A DNA stretch of 44,723 nt from Sphingobacteriales bacterium (GTDB lineage Bacteria; Bacteroidota; Bacteroidia; Chitinophagales; Chitinophagaceae): NCBI GenBank assembly GCA_012270485.1, contig JAAXIF010000010.1:1-44723 (forward strand). Direction: 5' to 3'. The notes beneath the pieces are model-generated. The model was given only the letters and a program-made list of their open reading frames with translations, was not told the origin of the DNA and did not search any database. Numbering within the stretch: position 1 is the first letter of the stretch; every line of letters begins with the position of its first letter. Of this stretch, positions 44,513 through 44,723 are shown piece after piece. Both the position numbers and the translations under genes were made by a program.

Positions 44513-44633
44513 GTCCCTGTGGACGGGCCTCATTGGGTTCGATGTCGAGCGTAGCGAAGACAGATCAGAACCTGCGAAGCGGATCTGATCAGAAGCCAAT
44601 GTAGCCCGGTAACAGGGACGAGGCCCAGCGGCC
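44513..44633. ncRNA. GC-rich structured element with three-way junction (unknown)
   Basis: A compact nested fold is visible by eye. P1 pairs 44513-44520 with 44612-44619 (8 of 8). P2 pairs 44524-44528 with 44604-44608 (5 of 5). P3 pairs 44531-44540 with 44592-44601 (9 of 10). Inside P3 are two small hairpins, P4 (44543-44546 with 44559-44562, GTA-loop tip) and P5 (44563-44569 with 44584-44590, GAA-loop tip). GGGCCTC at 44525-44531 also pairs with GAGGCCC at 44620-44626, directly after P1, giving a possible pseudoknot that competes with P2. A further GGCC hairpin lies at 44622-44633. The flanks are AT-rich. It could be a structured RNA, or a REP-like mobile repeat. Strand is unknown. Confidence 0.6.
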
Positions 44634-44723
44634 AAGAGCGAAAAATAAAAAATTAAGTGTTTATCTATTTAATTCAAGTTGCTAGTTAAGGCGTGAGTTT
44701 GTTCAGTGTAAAAGCCAGAATAA

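Noticed and set aside
44366..44635. Minus-strand frame covering the aminotransferase end and the structured element
   Set aside because: It runs across a stem-rich element and opposite a confident gene, with no recognisable motif.

Overview
The window looks like the chromosome of a Bacteroidetes (Bacteroidota) bacterium, most likely a member of the Chitinophagaceae. Four things point there: an atpD-atpC pair standing apart from the other ATP synthase genes, a very short epsilon subunit, promoters of the Bacteroidetes type (TTTG, about 19 bases, TAnnTTTG) with almost no Shine-Dalgarno sequences, and the style of the proteins (PASTA-tailed FtsI, MraY with an insertion, FtsZ with a long linker). 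The family assignment is inferred from protein style, not from a search.

Layout. 1-2142: atpD and atpC, closed by a clear terminator. 2192-7084 (minus strand): a sensory block with two PAS proteins that end at a histidine-kinase dimerization helix and have no ATPase domain, a degenerate receiver protein, and a complete CHASE3-PAS histidine kinase with its NarL-type regulator. 7167-10849: algH, a second histidine kinase, queA and a DUF3052 protein. 11014-27666: the division and cell-wall (dcw) cluster in the order mraZ, rsmH, ftsL, ftsI, murE, mraY, murD, ftsW, murG, murC, ftsQ, ftsA, ftsZ, preceded by a four-copy MraZ-type operator and a DnaA box, and ended by a terminator after ftsZ. 27762-34509: a TIGR01777 epimerase, an ABC-2 exporter pair, a stand-alone degenerate GHKL domain, a FadN-like beta-oxidation enzyme, an unlisted 26-residue membrane peptide gene, and gatC. 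34539-44469: two MacB/LolD-type ATPases, a corrinoid adenosyltransferase, a DUF2795 protein, a SemiSWEET transporter, fabI, recN, a TPR protein, a zinc-ribbon coiled-coil protein with NIF3, and a class IV aminotransferase. 44513-44633 holds a GC-rich, highly structured non-coding element.

How the parts work together. The dcw cluster supplies lipid II precursor synthesis (MurC, MurD, MurE, MraY, MurG) and the divisome (FtsL, FtsI, FtsW, FtsQ, FtsA, FtsZ), with MraZ as likely autoregulator. MurE carries the DNPR signature, so the peptidoglycan should contain meso-diaminopimelate. The rest is mostly housekeeping: energy, fatty-acid synthesis and breakdown, DNA repair, tRNA modification and charging.

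The least explained content is non-coding. At least ten intergenic spots carry arrays of short repeated words, many of them near-perfect long hairpins, often starting at or overlapping the stop codon of the gene before them. The three-way-junction element at the right end has a possible pseudoknot. These, plus the 26-residue gene, are the best candidates for undescribed biology. No tRNA, rRNA, CRISPR array, transposase or prophage gene was seen.
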